DNA of 40,433 nt. Origin: Alphaproteobacteria bacterium. GTDB taxonomy: Bacteria > Pseudomonadota > Alphaproteobacteria > Sphingomonadales > Govanellaceae. Location of the stretch: the NCBI GenBank assembly GCA_003695065.1, contig RFJA01000051.1, positions 1-40,433 of the forward strand, given 5' to 3'. This document shows, piece by piece, positions 33,050 to 40,433 of this stretch. The notes beneath the pieces are model-generated. The model saw only the letters and a program-made list of their open reading frames with translations, ran no database searches and had not been told where the DNA came from. The position numbers and the translations under genes were made by a program. Numbering within the stretch: position 1 is the first letter of the stretch; the number at the start of each line of letters is the position of its first letter.

Positions 33050-34614
33050 AACAATTTTCCCTGGCGATCACCATCATCCGTCGAGTTTCGCTTCGCTCTG
33101 GGTCTTGTTAGCCGGTCGCCAGCGCTGTCCGCCCCCTTCACTTCAACCGGGACCCGGCCATCGTGGAACTCCACCTCCCAATCGGCACCTGCAACCGCCC
33201 CTGCGGCCCGGGTCACGGGCTGACCTGCGGCATCGCGCACAAGAGCGAAACCACGCGCCAGAACCTGACCGTAGCTCAGGCTTTCCATAAGCCGCACCTG
33301 CGCCGCCAGCGCATCACGCCAACGGTCCACTTTCAGCATGTAGGACCGGTTGAGCCGCTCCGCAAGCCCTTCCACCCGCTCACCCATATGCCGCACATCG
33401 CGAACCAACAGGTCGGGACGCAACATCCGGGTGAGATGTTTCAGCCCCGCTACCCGGTCGTCCCGGACGGCACGGAGTTCGCGCCGCGCCCGCTCGCCAA
33501 GCTCGCGCAGCCGGTCCCTACGCCGCTCGATTTCCCGTTCCAGCGCCAGCGGCGTCATCTGACCCGCCAGACGATCCAGCCGGGCCCGGGCGCGTTCCAC
33601 GGTCGTCACCAGAGCCCGGGGCAGACGTTCGCCAAGGTCGTCAACGCATTGCTGGGGCAGCGCCAGAATTTCGCGCGGACTCGGCAGACCGCGGGCCAGC
33701 CCCGCCACCCGCTGACGGCGGTCATCAACAAGGCGCCGGCGCGCTCCATCGAGCCGACTCCCCAGCGTTTCAACCCGGGAAATCAGCTCGCTTCTGACCG
33801 GAACCGCCTTTTCCGCCGCGGCCGTGGGCGTGGGCGCCCGCAAGTCAGCCACGTAATCAATAAGCGTGGTATCGGTTTCATGCCCCACCGCCGAAATCAA
33901 GGGAATGGTGCTATCGGCAGCGGCCCGAACCACGATTTCCTCGTTGAATGCCCAGAGATCTTCCAGGCTGCCGCCGCCGCGGGCCACGATGAGCACGTCG
34001 GGGCGCGCGATATCCCCTTGCACCGGCAGGGCGTTGAAACCGCGAATGGCCGCGGCGACCTGCTCGGCCGCTCCCTCCCCCTGCACCACAACCGGCCAGA
34101 CCAGAACATCGCGGGGGAAGCGGTCAGACAGGCGGTGCAGGATATCGCGAATCACGGCACCGGTGGGCGAGGTAATGACACCCACCACCCGGGGCAGAAA
34201 CGGAATGGGTCGTTTTCTCTCGGGCGCAAACAGGCCTTCGGCCGCCAGTTTCTTCTTGCGTTCCTCCAGCAATGCCATGAGCGCGCCCACACCGGCGGGC
34301 TCCAGGGATTGAATGACGAGCTGGTACTTGGACCGGCCCGGGTATGTGGTCAGCTTGCCAGTGGCGATCACCTCAAGCCCATCCTCCGGCTTCACCTCGA
34401 GACGCGACGCCATGCCGCGCCAGCAAACCGCATCGAGAACCGCATCGGCATCCTTGAGCGCCATATACATATGTCCCGATGCTGCCCGCTTGAATCCCGA
34501 GATTTCGCCCCTTACACGGACATACTCATAGGCTTCCTCGACCGTGCGCTTCAGGGCAAAAGACAGTTCGGAAACGGTATATTCGCGGATATTGCTGTGC
34601 GCTGTGGGAGGCAC
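33046..34614 (-). CDS. xseA: Exodeoxyribonuclease VII large subunit
   Basis: [86 protein letters not shown] start at 34614 preferred. Confidence 0.95.
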   Translation of the reverse strand: MPPTAHSNIREYTVSELSFALKRTVEEAYEYVRVRGEISGFKRAASGHMYMALKDADAVLDAVCWRGMASRLEVKPEDGLEVIATGKLTTYPGRSKYQLVIQSLEPAGVGALMALLEERKKKLAAEGLFAPERKRPIPFLPRVVGVITSPTGAVIRDILHRLSDRFPRDVLVWPVVVQGEGAAEQVAAAIRGFNALPVQGDIARPDVLIVARGGGSLEDLWAFNEEIVVRAAADSTIPLISAVGHETDTTLIDYVADLRAPTPTAAAEKAVPVRSELISRVETLGSRLDGARRRLVDDRRQRVAGLARGLPSPREILALPQQCVDDLGERLPRALVTTVERARARLDRLAGQMTPLALEREIERRRDRLRELGERARRELRAVRDDRVAGLKHLTRMLRPDLLVRDVRHMGERVEGLAERLNRSYMLKVDRWRDALAAQVRLMESLSYGQVLARGFALVRDAAGQPVTRAAGAVAGADWEVEFHDGRVPVEVKGADSAGDRLTRPRAKRNSTDDGDRQGKLL

Positions 34615-34743
34615 TGGCCGGATCTCCTGGCTGCAAGTTCGATTGGTCGTTTTGGCGAGGTTGCCTCGTTCGTGCGCTATGCTACAAGAGGGCGAGCGGC
34701 GGGCGAGACCCCGCATCCGGATCCTGACCCAAAGGGAGGCGTT

Positions 34744-36036
34744 ATGACAAGCACCAATGTTCTGGTCATCGGTTCAGGCGGGCGCGAACATGCCCTGGCC
34801 TGGGCGCTCAGCCGATCGCCGCTGCTGGGTGCGCTGTATTGTGCGCCGGGCAACGCCGGCATGGCGCAGGTGGCCGAATGCGTGGACGTTGGGAGCGACC
34901 CGTCAAGCGTCATCACCTTCTGCCAGGACAAGGCGATCGATTTCGTCGTTGTGGGACCGGAAGCGCCGCTCGTGGACGGACTCGTTGATGCCCTTGAGGA
35001 TGCGGGCATCAAGGCCTTTGGTCCGTCCCGCGCCGCCGCCCGGCTCGAAGGGTCAAAGGGCTTTACCAAGGATCTCTGTCGCAAATACAACATTCCGACG
35101 GCTACCTATGCGCGGTTTGACAATGCAACGGACGCCAAGGCCTACGCCGCAGCGCAGGGCGCGCCGCTGGTCGTCAAGGCCGATGGTCTTGCGGCCGGCA
35201 AAGGCGTGGTCATTGCCGAGACCGTGGATGACGCCATGGTCGCCATCGACGACATGTTCGCTGGCGCGTTCGGAACGGCGGGCGCGGAAGTGGTGATCGA
35301 GGAATATCTGGAGGGGGAAGAGGCTAGCTTTTTCGCGCTGGTCGACGGCGAAACGGTGCTGCCCCTCGCCACCGCCCAGGACCACAAACGCGTAGGCGAC
35401 GGTGATACCGGCCCCAATACAGGCGGCATGGGCGCCTACTCGCCGGCGCCCGTGATGACTCCGGCCATGGTCGAGGCAACCATGGACCGCATCATCCGCC
35501 CCACGGTGAACGCCATGGCCGCCGAAGGCGCCCCGTACCGCGGCGTGCTATACGCCGGACTGATGATTACCGAAAGCGGGCCCCAGCTCATCGAGTACAA
35601 CGTGCGCTTTGGCGATCCGGAATGTCAGGTCCTGATGATGCGCCTCCGGTCGGACCTCCTGCCGGTGCTGCTGGCCGCCGCCACCGGAACCCTGAACGAG
35701 GCTACACTGGATTGGCATGACGAGGTGGCCCTCACGGTCGTCATGGCCACCCGCGGTTATCCCGGCACTTACGCCAAGGGCAGCGAAATCCGGGGGCTTG
35801 CCGACGCCGCGGCGGACGACGACATCGAGATCTTCCATGCCAGCACCACCGCCGACGGCGACAGGGTTCTGGCGACCGGCGGGCGGGTCCTCAACGTTAC
35901 GGCACTTGGCCGAACCGTGGCGGAGGCCCAGGCCCGCGCATACAACGCCGTGGACAAAATCGACTGGCCGGAGGGCTTCTGTCGGCACGACATCGGCTGG
36001 CGCGCCGTCGAACGGGAAAAGGAAACCCTGTCATGA
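34744..36036 (+). CDS. purD: Phosphoribosylamine--glycine ligase
   Basis: [60 protein letters not shown]. In-frame extension upstream (to 33163) is antisense to xseA and discarded. Confidence 0.96.
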   Translation: MTSTNVLVIGSGGREHALAWALSRSPLLGALYCAPGNAGMAQVAECVDVGSDPSSVITFCQDKAIDFVVVGPEAPLVDGLVDALEDAGIKAFGPSRAAARLEGSKGFTKDLCRKYNIPTATYARFDNATDAKAYAAAQGAPLVVKADGLAAGKGVVIAETVDDAMVAIDDMFAGAFGTAGAEVVIEEYLEGEEASFFALVDGETVLPLATAQDHKRVGDGDTGPNTGGMGAYSPAPVMTPAMVEATMDRIIRPTVNAMAAEGAPYRGVLYAGLMITESGPQLIEYNVRFGDPECQVLMMRLRSDLLPVLLAAATGTLNEATLDWHDEVALTVVMATRGYPGTYAKGSEIRGLADAAADDDIEIFHASTTADGDRVLATGGRVLNVTALGRTVAEAQARAYNAVDKIDWPEGFCRHDIGWRAVEREKETLS

Positions 36037-37100
36037 GCCGCCGCCAGGAAGAAATGTCGGGCACCACAGCGGTGCGTGACGCCCACAAGTTCGATGTCGC
36101 AGCGCTTGAGGCCTACATGGCCGAACACGTGGAAGGTTTTCGCGGTCCCGTGAAGGTCGAACAGTTCAAGGGCGGCCAGTCCAATCCCACCTACAAGCTG
36201 GTCACCCCGGGGCAGTCCTATGTGCTCCGGCGCAAGCCGCCCGGCAAGCTGCTGAAATCTGCCCACGCCGTCGACCGTGAATATCGCGTGGTTTCGGCAC
36301 TGCAAGGTACCGGCGTACCGGTGGCCCGCACCTTTGTACTCTGCGAAGACGAAAGCGTCATCGGCACCGCTTTCTATATCATGGAGTTTGTCTCGGGCCG
36401 CATCTTCTGGGAAGCGGATCTGCCGGGCATGACGCCACCTGAGCGCGCCGCGCTTTATGACGCCATGAATGATACCATCGCCCGGTTGCATCAGGTGGAT
36501 TACCAGGCCGTGGGCCTCGGTGACTATGGCAAGACCGGCGGCTATATCGCACGCCAGGTGGCACGCTGGTCGAAGCAATATGAAGCCAGCAAGACCGCGG
36601 AGATTCCGGCCATGGACAACCTGATCGCCTGGCTGCCCGAAAATATTCCGCCCGGCGAAGAGACAACCATCGTCCATGGCGACTACCGCATTGACAACCT
36701 GATCTTCCACGCCAGCGACCCCAAAGTGGTGGCGATCCTCGACTGGGAGCTTTCCACACTGGGCCACCCGCTGGCCGACTTCGCCTATGCCACCATGCTG
36801 TGGCGGCTGCCGCCCGATGTGTTCAACGGACTCAAGGGGCTGGATCTCGCCGCGCTTGGCATTCCCACCGAAGAAGAGTATGTGGCCGCCTACTGCGCGC
36901 GGACAGGACGTTCGGAAATCCCCAACTGGGATTTCTACATGGTCTATAACATCTTCCGTATGGCGGCGATCATGCAGGGCATCATGGGCCGGGTGGTGGC
37001 CGGCACGGCAACCAGCGAACACGCCAGAACCTATGGTCGACTGGCCAGGCCGCTGGCCGAGATAGCCTGGGACGAAGTCAAGCGGCTGCGGCTGGGTTAG
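36033..37100 (+). CDS. Phosphotransferase family protein (APH fold, ACAD10-like)
   Basis: 355 aa; [75 protein letters not shown]. Confidence 0.93.
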   Translation: MSRRQEEMSGTTAVRDAHKFDVAALEAYMAEHVEGFRGPVKVEQFKGGQSNPTYKLVTPGQSYVLRRKPPGKLLKSAHAVDREYRVVSALQGTGVPVARTFVLCEDESVIGTAFYIMEFVSGRIFWEADLPGMTPPERAALYDAMNDTIARLHQVDYQAVGLGDYGKTGGYIARQVARWSKQYEASKTAEIPAMDNLIAWLPENIPPGEETTIVHGDYRIDNLIFHASDPKVVAILDWELSTLGHPLADFAYATMLWRLPPDVFNGLKGLDLAALGIPTEEEYVAAYCARTGRSEIPNWDFYMVYNIFRMAAIMQGIMGRVVAGTATSEHARTYGRLARPLAEIAWDEVKRLRLG

Positions 37101-37110
37101 GGTTAGGTTT

Positions 37111-37140
37111 CGGACCCTGGGGTCCGGGCCCTAAGGCCCC
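37111..37140. terminator. Possible bidirectional terminator between convergent genes
   Basis: GGACC(ctgg)GGTCC and GGGCC(ctaa)GGCCC adjacent hairpins; no strong T tract. Confidence 0.4.
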
Positions 37141-38483
37141 ATGTATTCGGGCCCCTCGTCGGGTTCGGGCTTTGCCTTTTTCGCCGCCTCGCCAGCCTGG
37201 TTCAACCGCCCGTCAAGGCCCGGCGCAGAGACGATGTGCAGATCGCGCTGCGGATAGGGGATCTCGATGCCATGGGCATGGAACTTGTCCCAGATTTTCA
37301 GTAGTACCTCGCTGGCCACATTGGAGACCCCGTTCTGCGGGTCACCGATCCACATTCTCAACTCCAGGTCGACCGCGCTGTCACCAAAGCCCTTGACCAG
37401 ACATCGCGGCTCCGGATCGTCGAGCACCCGGCGGGTCTCCATCGCCGCCTCCACCACCAGCTCCATGGCCTTGTGCAGATCCGCATTATAGGACACGCCC
37501 ACCGGAACGTGTCTGCGCACCTTGGTGCTGGAATAGGTCCAGTTGATCACCGGCATGGTGATCATGTCCTCGTTGGGCACCAGATGTTCCCGGCCGTCGC
37601 GGGTAATGACCGAGGTGTAGCGGGCCGCCAACTTATTGATCCAGCCGTAGGTCCCTCCCACCTCGATCACGTCGCCAGGCTTGATTGAGCGGTCGAGCAG
37701 CAGAATCACCCCGCTGATCAGGTTGGACACCACCTTCTGAAGGCCGAAACCGATACCCACACCGATGGCGCCACCAAAGACAGCAAGGGCGGTCAGGTCG
37801 ATTCCGGTGGAGGTGATGGCAATAAGCACGGCCAGCGTGATCAGGACGATCTTGCCCAGCTTGCCGAGCAGAACCTGTGCCGACGGCGTCAATGTGGGCA
37901 TGCGATTGAGGCTCTGCTCCAGGACCCGCGCGATCACCAGCGCCAGCCAGATCATGATGGCGAAGGTGAGCAGCCCTTTGACCACGCCGAGCAGCGAAAT
38001 GCGCGTCTCGCCGAAGGTGATTGCCGCCGAATCGAGCAGGCTGATGGCCGGATCCAGAAGCCCGGCAATATTGAGCGCCGCCAGAAACCACGCCACCACG
38101 GCAAACAGCTTGGCCAGCTCCGGATTGCGAATGAAGTTGGAAGCGAAGCGAATCACCAGCCAAGCCATAAGCAGGCTGGACGCAATCCGCGTCAGATAGA
38201 CCGGCTGACCAAACTGAACCAGCACGGCATGGCCGCCACCGACAAAGAACAGCCACAGCAGTGGCAGGAACAGGGGCATAATGAAGGGCGCGATCTTCTG
38301 GTACGCCTGGAAATGACCGCAGGCTTTCTCCAGGAGCGGCCCGAGCCAACGGGTGATCACGAAAGACAGGGCAAAGGCGAGCGCAATCACCAGGAACTGC
38401 AGAAGCGTACTGACCGAGAGTGCGGCCTCTTCGATCCAAACCAAAGCCTCTGTCAGTCGAGCGAGCGCCTCTTGTGCTGTCAT
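37131..38483 (-). CDS. MscS-family mechanosensitive ion channel
   Basis: LTALAVFGGAIGVGIGFGLQKVVSNLISGVILLLDRSIKPGDVIEVGGTYGWINKLAARYTSVITRDGREHLVPNEDMI. Confidence 0.95.
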   Translation of the reverse strand: MTAQEALARLTEALVWIEEAALSVSTLLQFLVIALAFALSFVITRWLGPLLEKACGHFQAYQKIAPFIMPLFLPLLWLFFVGGGHAVLVQFGQPVYLTRIASSLLMAWLVIRFASNFIRNPELAKLFAVVAWFLAALNIAGLLDPAISLLDSAAITFGETRISLLGVVKGLLTFAIMIWLALVIARVLEQSLNRMPTLTPSAQVLLGKLGKIVLITLAVLIAITSTGIDLTALAVFGGAIGVGIGFGLQKVVSNLISGVILLLDRSIKPGDVIEVGGTYGWINKLAARYTSVITRDGREHLVPNEDMITMPVINWTYSSTKVRRHVPVGVSYNADLHKAMELVVEAAMETRRVLDDPEPRCLVKGFGDSAVDLELRMWIGDPQNGVSNVASEVLLKIWDKFHAHGIEIPYPQRDLHIVSAPGLDGRLNQAGEAAKKAKPEPDEGPEYMGP

Positions 38484-38515
38484 GTTTTCTCCCGTCACCT
38501 TTGCTCCGAACGATT

Positions 38516-38971
38516 CTAGCGGCGCGCCGCAAAAAAGTCTTTCAAAATGGCGGCTGCCTTGGTGGCGGCTATCCCGCCATAGACCTCGGGGCGATGATGG
38601 CAGGTCGGTTGGGCGAAGATCCGCGGGCCGTGCTCCACGCCGCCGCCCTTCGGGTCGTCGGCCCCGAAATAGATTCGGCGTATGCGCGCAAACGCCAAGG
38701 CCTGGGCACACATGGGACAGGGCTCCAGCGTCACATAGAGATCACAGCCCGTCAGCCGCTCGCTGCCCAGAACCCGACAGGCTTCACGGATTGCAATCAG
38801 CTCGGCGTGCGCCGTCGGGTCTTTCCATTCCACGATACGGTTACCCGCTGCCGCCACAATTTCTCCCGCATCACCAACGACGACAGCGCCCACTGGGACC
38901 TCGCCCCGCGAAGCCGCTGCTTCGGCCTCGGCCAACGCCTGCGCCATGTAGGGGTTTGCTTTCAGGGTCAT
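38516..38971 (-). CDS. tadA: tRNA-specific adenosine deaminase (nucleoside deaminase)
   Basis: GEVPVGAVVV, DPTAHAELIAIREA, YVTLEPCPMCAQAL motifs. Confidence 0.94.
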   Translation of the reverse strand: MTLKANPYMAQALAEAEAAASRGEVPVGAVVVGDAGEIVAAAGNRIVEWKDPTAHAELIAIREACRVLGSERLTGCDLYVTLEPCPMCAQALAFARIRRIYFGADDPKGGGVEHGPRIFAQPTCHHRPEVYGGIAATKAAAILKDFFAARR

Positions 38972-39054
38972 GGCCCGAACCATGAAAGCGCGCGATGCCA
39001 GGGTCAAGTGGAAAGATTTTGCCAGCGACCGTCGCCGTCAGTAGAGTGCGCGCC

Positions 39055-39942
39055 ATGACCGGGAAAACAGACATCACCGACAAGACGGGTGAGCGCATCG
39101 CCAAGGTACTGGCACGGGCTGGCGTGGCGTCGCGCCGTCAGGTCGAAGCAATGATCGCCGAAGGGCGAGTCAGAATTGCCGGCAAGGTGGTGGAAACCCC
39201 GGCCACACTGGTCACCTCCACCGAGGGTATCACGGTGGACGGCAAGCCGGTGGGTAACATTCAACCGACCCGGCTCTGGAAGTTTCACAAACCCCCGGGA
39301 CTGGTAACCACCAGTCGCGACCCGGAAGGACGCCCCACCATCTTCGACGCGCTGCCCCGCCGATTACCGCGGGTGATAACCGTCGGCCGCCTCGATATCA
39401 ATACCGAGGGGCTGCTGCTCCTGACCAACGACGGAGCGTTTGCCCGCTGGCTGGAATTGCCCGCCACCGGTCTGGTGCGCCGCTACCGCGTGCGCGCCTT
39501 CGGCGAAGCGAGCGAGACGGCGCTTGAAGCGCTGAAAACCGGTATCACCGTGGATGGCGTGGCCTATGGCCCCATCGAAGCAAGGGTTGAGCGCCGCCAG
39601 GGCGACAATGTGTGGCTGACCGTGGCGTTACGGGAAGGCAAACACCGGGAGGTGAAAAAAGTGCTGGAACACCTCGGGTTAAAGGTCAATCGCCTGATTC
39701 GGCTGGCCTACGGTCCGGTGGAACTGGGCGACCTGAACCGAGAAGGTGTGGAACCGGTGCCCGATGATGTGCTCTCTGCGCTCCTCAAGGCGTTCCGGGG
39801 CAAGGGGGAGCCCCCCGCCGGTGTCACCGAGGCACCACGCCGCCGCCGCGCCAAAGGCTGGGCCAAACCGAAGGCGCCGCGCCGTACCACACCGCGCAAG
39901 GGGTCCCGGAAACGGACCGAACCCAAGGCCCGCGGCAAATGA
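39055..39942 (+). CDS. rluB: 23S rRNA pseudouridine synthase, RluB/RsuA family
   Basis: S4 domain ERIAKVLARAGVASRRQVEAMIAEGRV; VGRLDINTEGLLLLTNDG; REGKHREVKKVLEHLGLKVNRLIR; basic C-terminal tail. Confidence 0.93.
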   Translation: MTGKTDITDKTGERIAKVLARAGVASRRQVEAMIAEGRVRIAGKVVETPATLVTSTEGITVDGKPVGNIQPTRLWKFHKPPGLVTTSRDPEGRPTIFDALPRRLPRVITVGRLDINTEGLLLLTNDGAFARWLELPATGLVRRYRVRAFGEASETALEALKTGITVDGVAYGPIEARVERRQGDNVWLTVALREGKHREVKKVLEHLGLKVNRLIRLAYGPVELGDLNREGVEPVPDDVLSALLKAFRGKGEPPAGVTEAPRRRRAKGWAKPKAPRRTTPRKGSRKRTEPKARGK

Positions 39943-40433
39943 GAATCATAGCCGGACGCTTCAAGGGCCGCAGGCTCTTCGCGCCCAGGTCCGATCGCAT
40001 CCGACCCACCACCGACCGAATGCGCGAGACCCTGTTCAACCTGCTGACCCACGGCATCGGCTTTCCGTTCGACGGCGCCCGGGCCGCCGACATCTTTGCG
40101 GGGACAGGGGCGCTTGGGCTCGAAGCCCTGTCCCGGGGGGCGTCCCACGTCACATTTGTGGAAAATCACCCCGCCTCGCTCGCGCTGCTAGCCGATAATG
40201 TTCGCGCGCTCGAGTGCGAGACCAGCGCCCGAATCCTGCGCCAGGATGCCCGACGCCTGCCGACTGCCCGGGATCCCTTTGATCTCGTCTTTCTTGATCC
40301 GCCCTATAACCGGGATCTGCTCGCCCCGGCCATCGTTGCCCTGCAGACCCGCGGATGGCTGAAGCCGGGCAGCATCGTCGTCGCCGAGACCGAAGCCGGG
40401 TACCAACCAGCCTTTGCCGGCTTCACCATGCTC
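39939..40433 (+). CDS. rsmD: 16S rRNA (guanine(966)-N(2))-methyltransferase, 5' part (truncated by window end)
   Basis: ATG overlaps the rluB stop; MRIIAGRFKGRRLFAPRSDRIRPTTDRMRETLFNLLTHG...ADIFAGTGALGLEALSRGASHVTFVEN...DLVFLDPPYNRDL. Missing from the supplied ORF track because it has no stop in the window. Confidence 0.94.
   Translation, partial: MRIIAGRFKGRRLFAPRSDRIRPTTDRMRETLFNLLTHGIGFPFDGARAADIFAGTGALGLEALSRGASHVTFVENHPASLALLADNVRALECETSARILRQDARRLPTARDPFDLVFLDPPYNRDLLAPAIVALQTRGWLKPGSIVVAETEAGYQPAFAGFTML

Noticed and set aside
33163-34743. Long + strand open frame (about 527 aa) fused in frame to purD
   Set aside because: Antisense to the well-supported xseA gene; high-GC codon bias opens the opposite strand. 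The true purD start is at 34744 with normal N-terminal homology.
35769-37022. 417-aa minus-strand ORF
   Set aside because: Antisense to purD 3' end and the phosphotransferase gene; no domain signature.

Overview
The window is about 40 kb of high-GC chromosome, most like an alphaproteobacterium judging by gene content and order. Almost all of it is dense housekeeping sequence. In order it contains: the 3' end of atpF; a small conserved hypothetical gene; a split-P glycine cleavage operon (gcvT-gcvH-gcvPA-gcvPB, minus strand) led by a tandem glycine riboswitch; ispH-thrB-rnhA; a Prx5-type peroxiredoxin; a DsbD-N-like protein; yqgE; an M16 peptidase and thrC; a complete aa3-type cytochrome oxidase cluster (ctaC, ctaD, ctaB, a 39-aa CoxF-like ORF absent from the supplied track, ctaG, ctaE, DUF983, SURF1); tldD; a PNPOx-family protein; gshA; a GDT1-family transporter; rsmE; ubiA-ppa-ubiD; a flavodoxin-fold oxidoreductase; pmbA/tldE; a TorF-like porin; a disrupted waaA; an M23 peptidase; DUF2093; xseA; purD; an aminoglycoside-phosphotransferase-like protein; an MscS channel; tadA; rluB; and the 5' part of rsmD. 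I saw no mobile element, CRISPR array, tRNA or rRNA. The most notable signal is at 30.66-31.97 kb. A waaA (Kdo transferase) homologue there is split by one in-frame TAG, has lost key active-site motifs, and has no lpxK after it, in a locus that usually carries LPS core/lipid A genes in related bacteria. A second item is a 16-bp near-palindrome (consensus TRGRGTCCGGNCCCTA) found three times at gene 3' ends, where it supplies TAG stop codons. I found no convincing evidence of a wholly new defence or mobile system.
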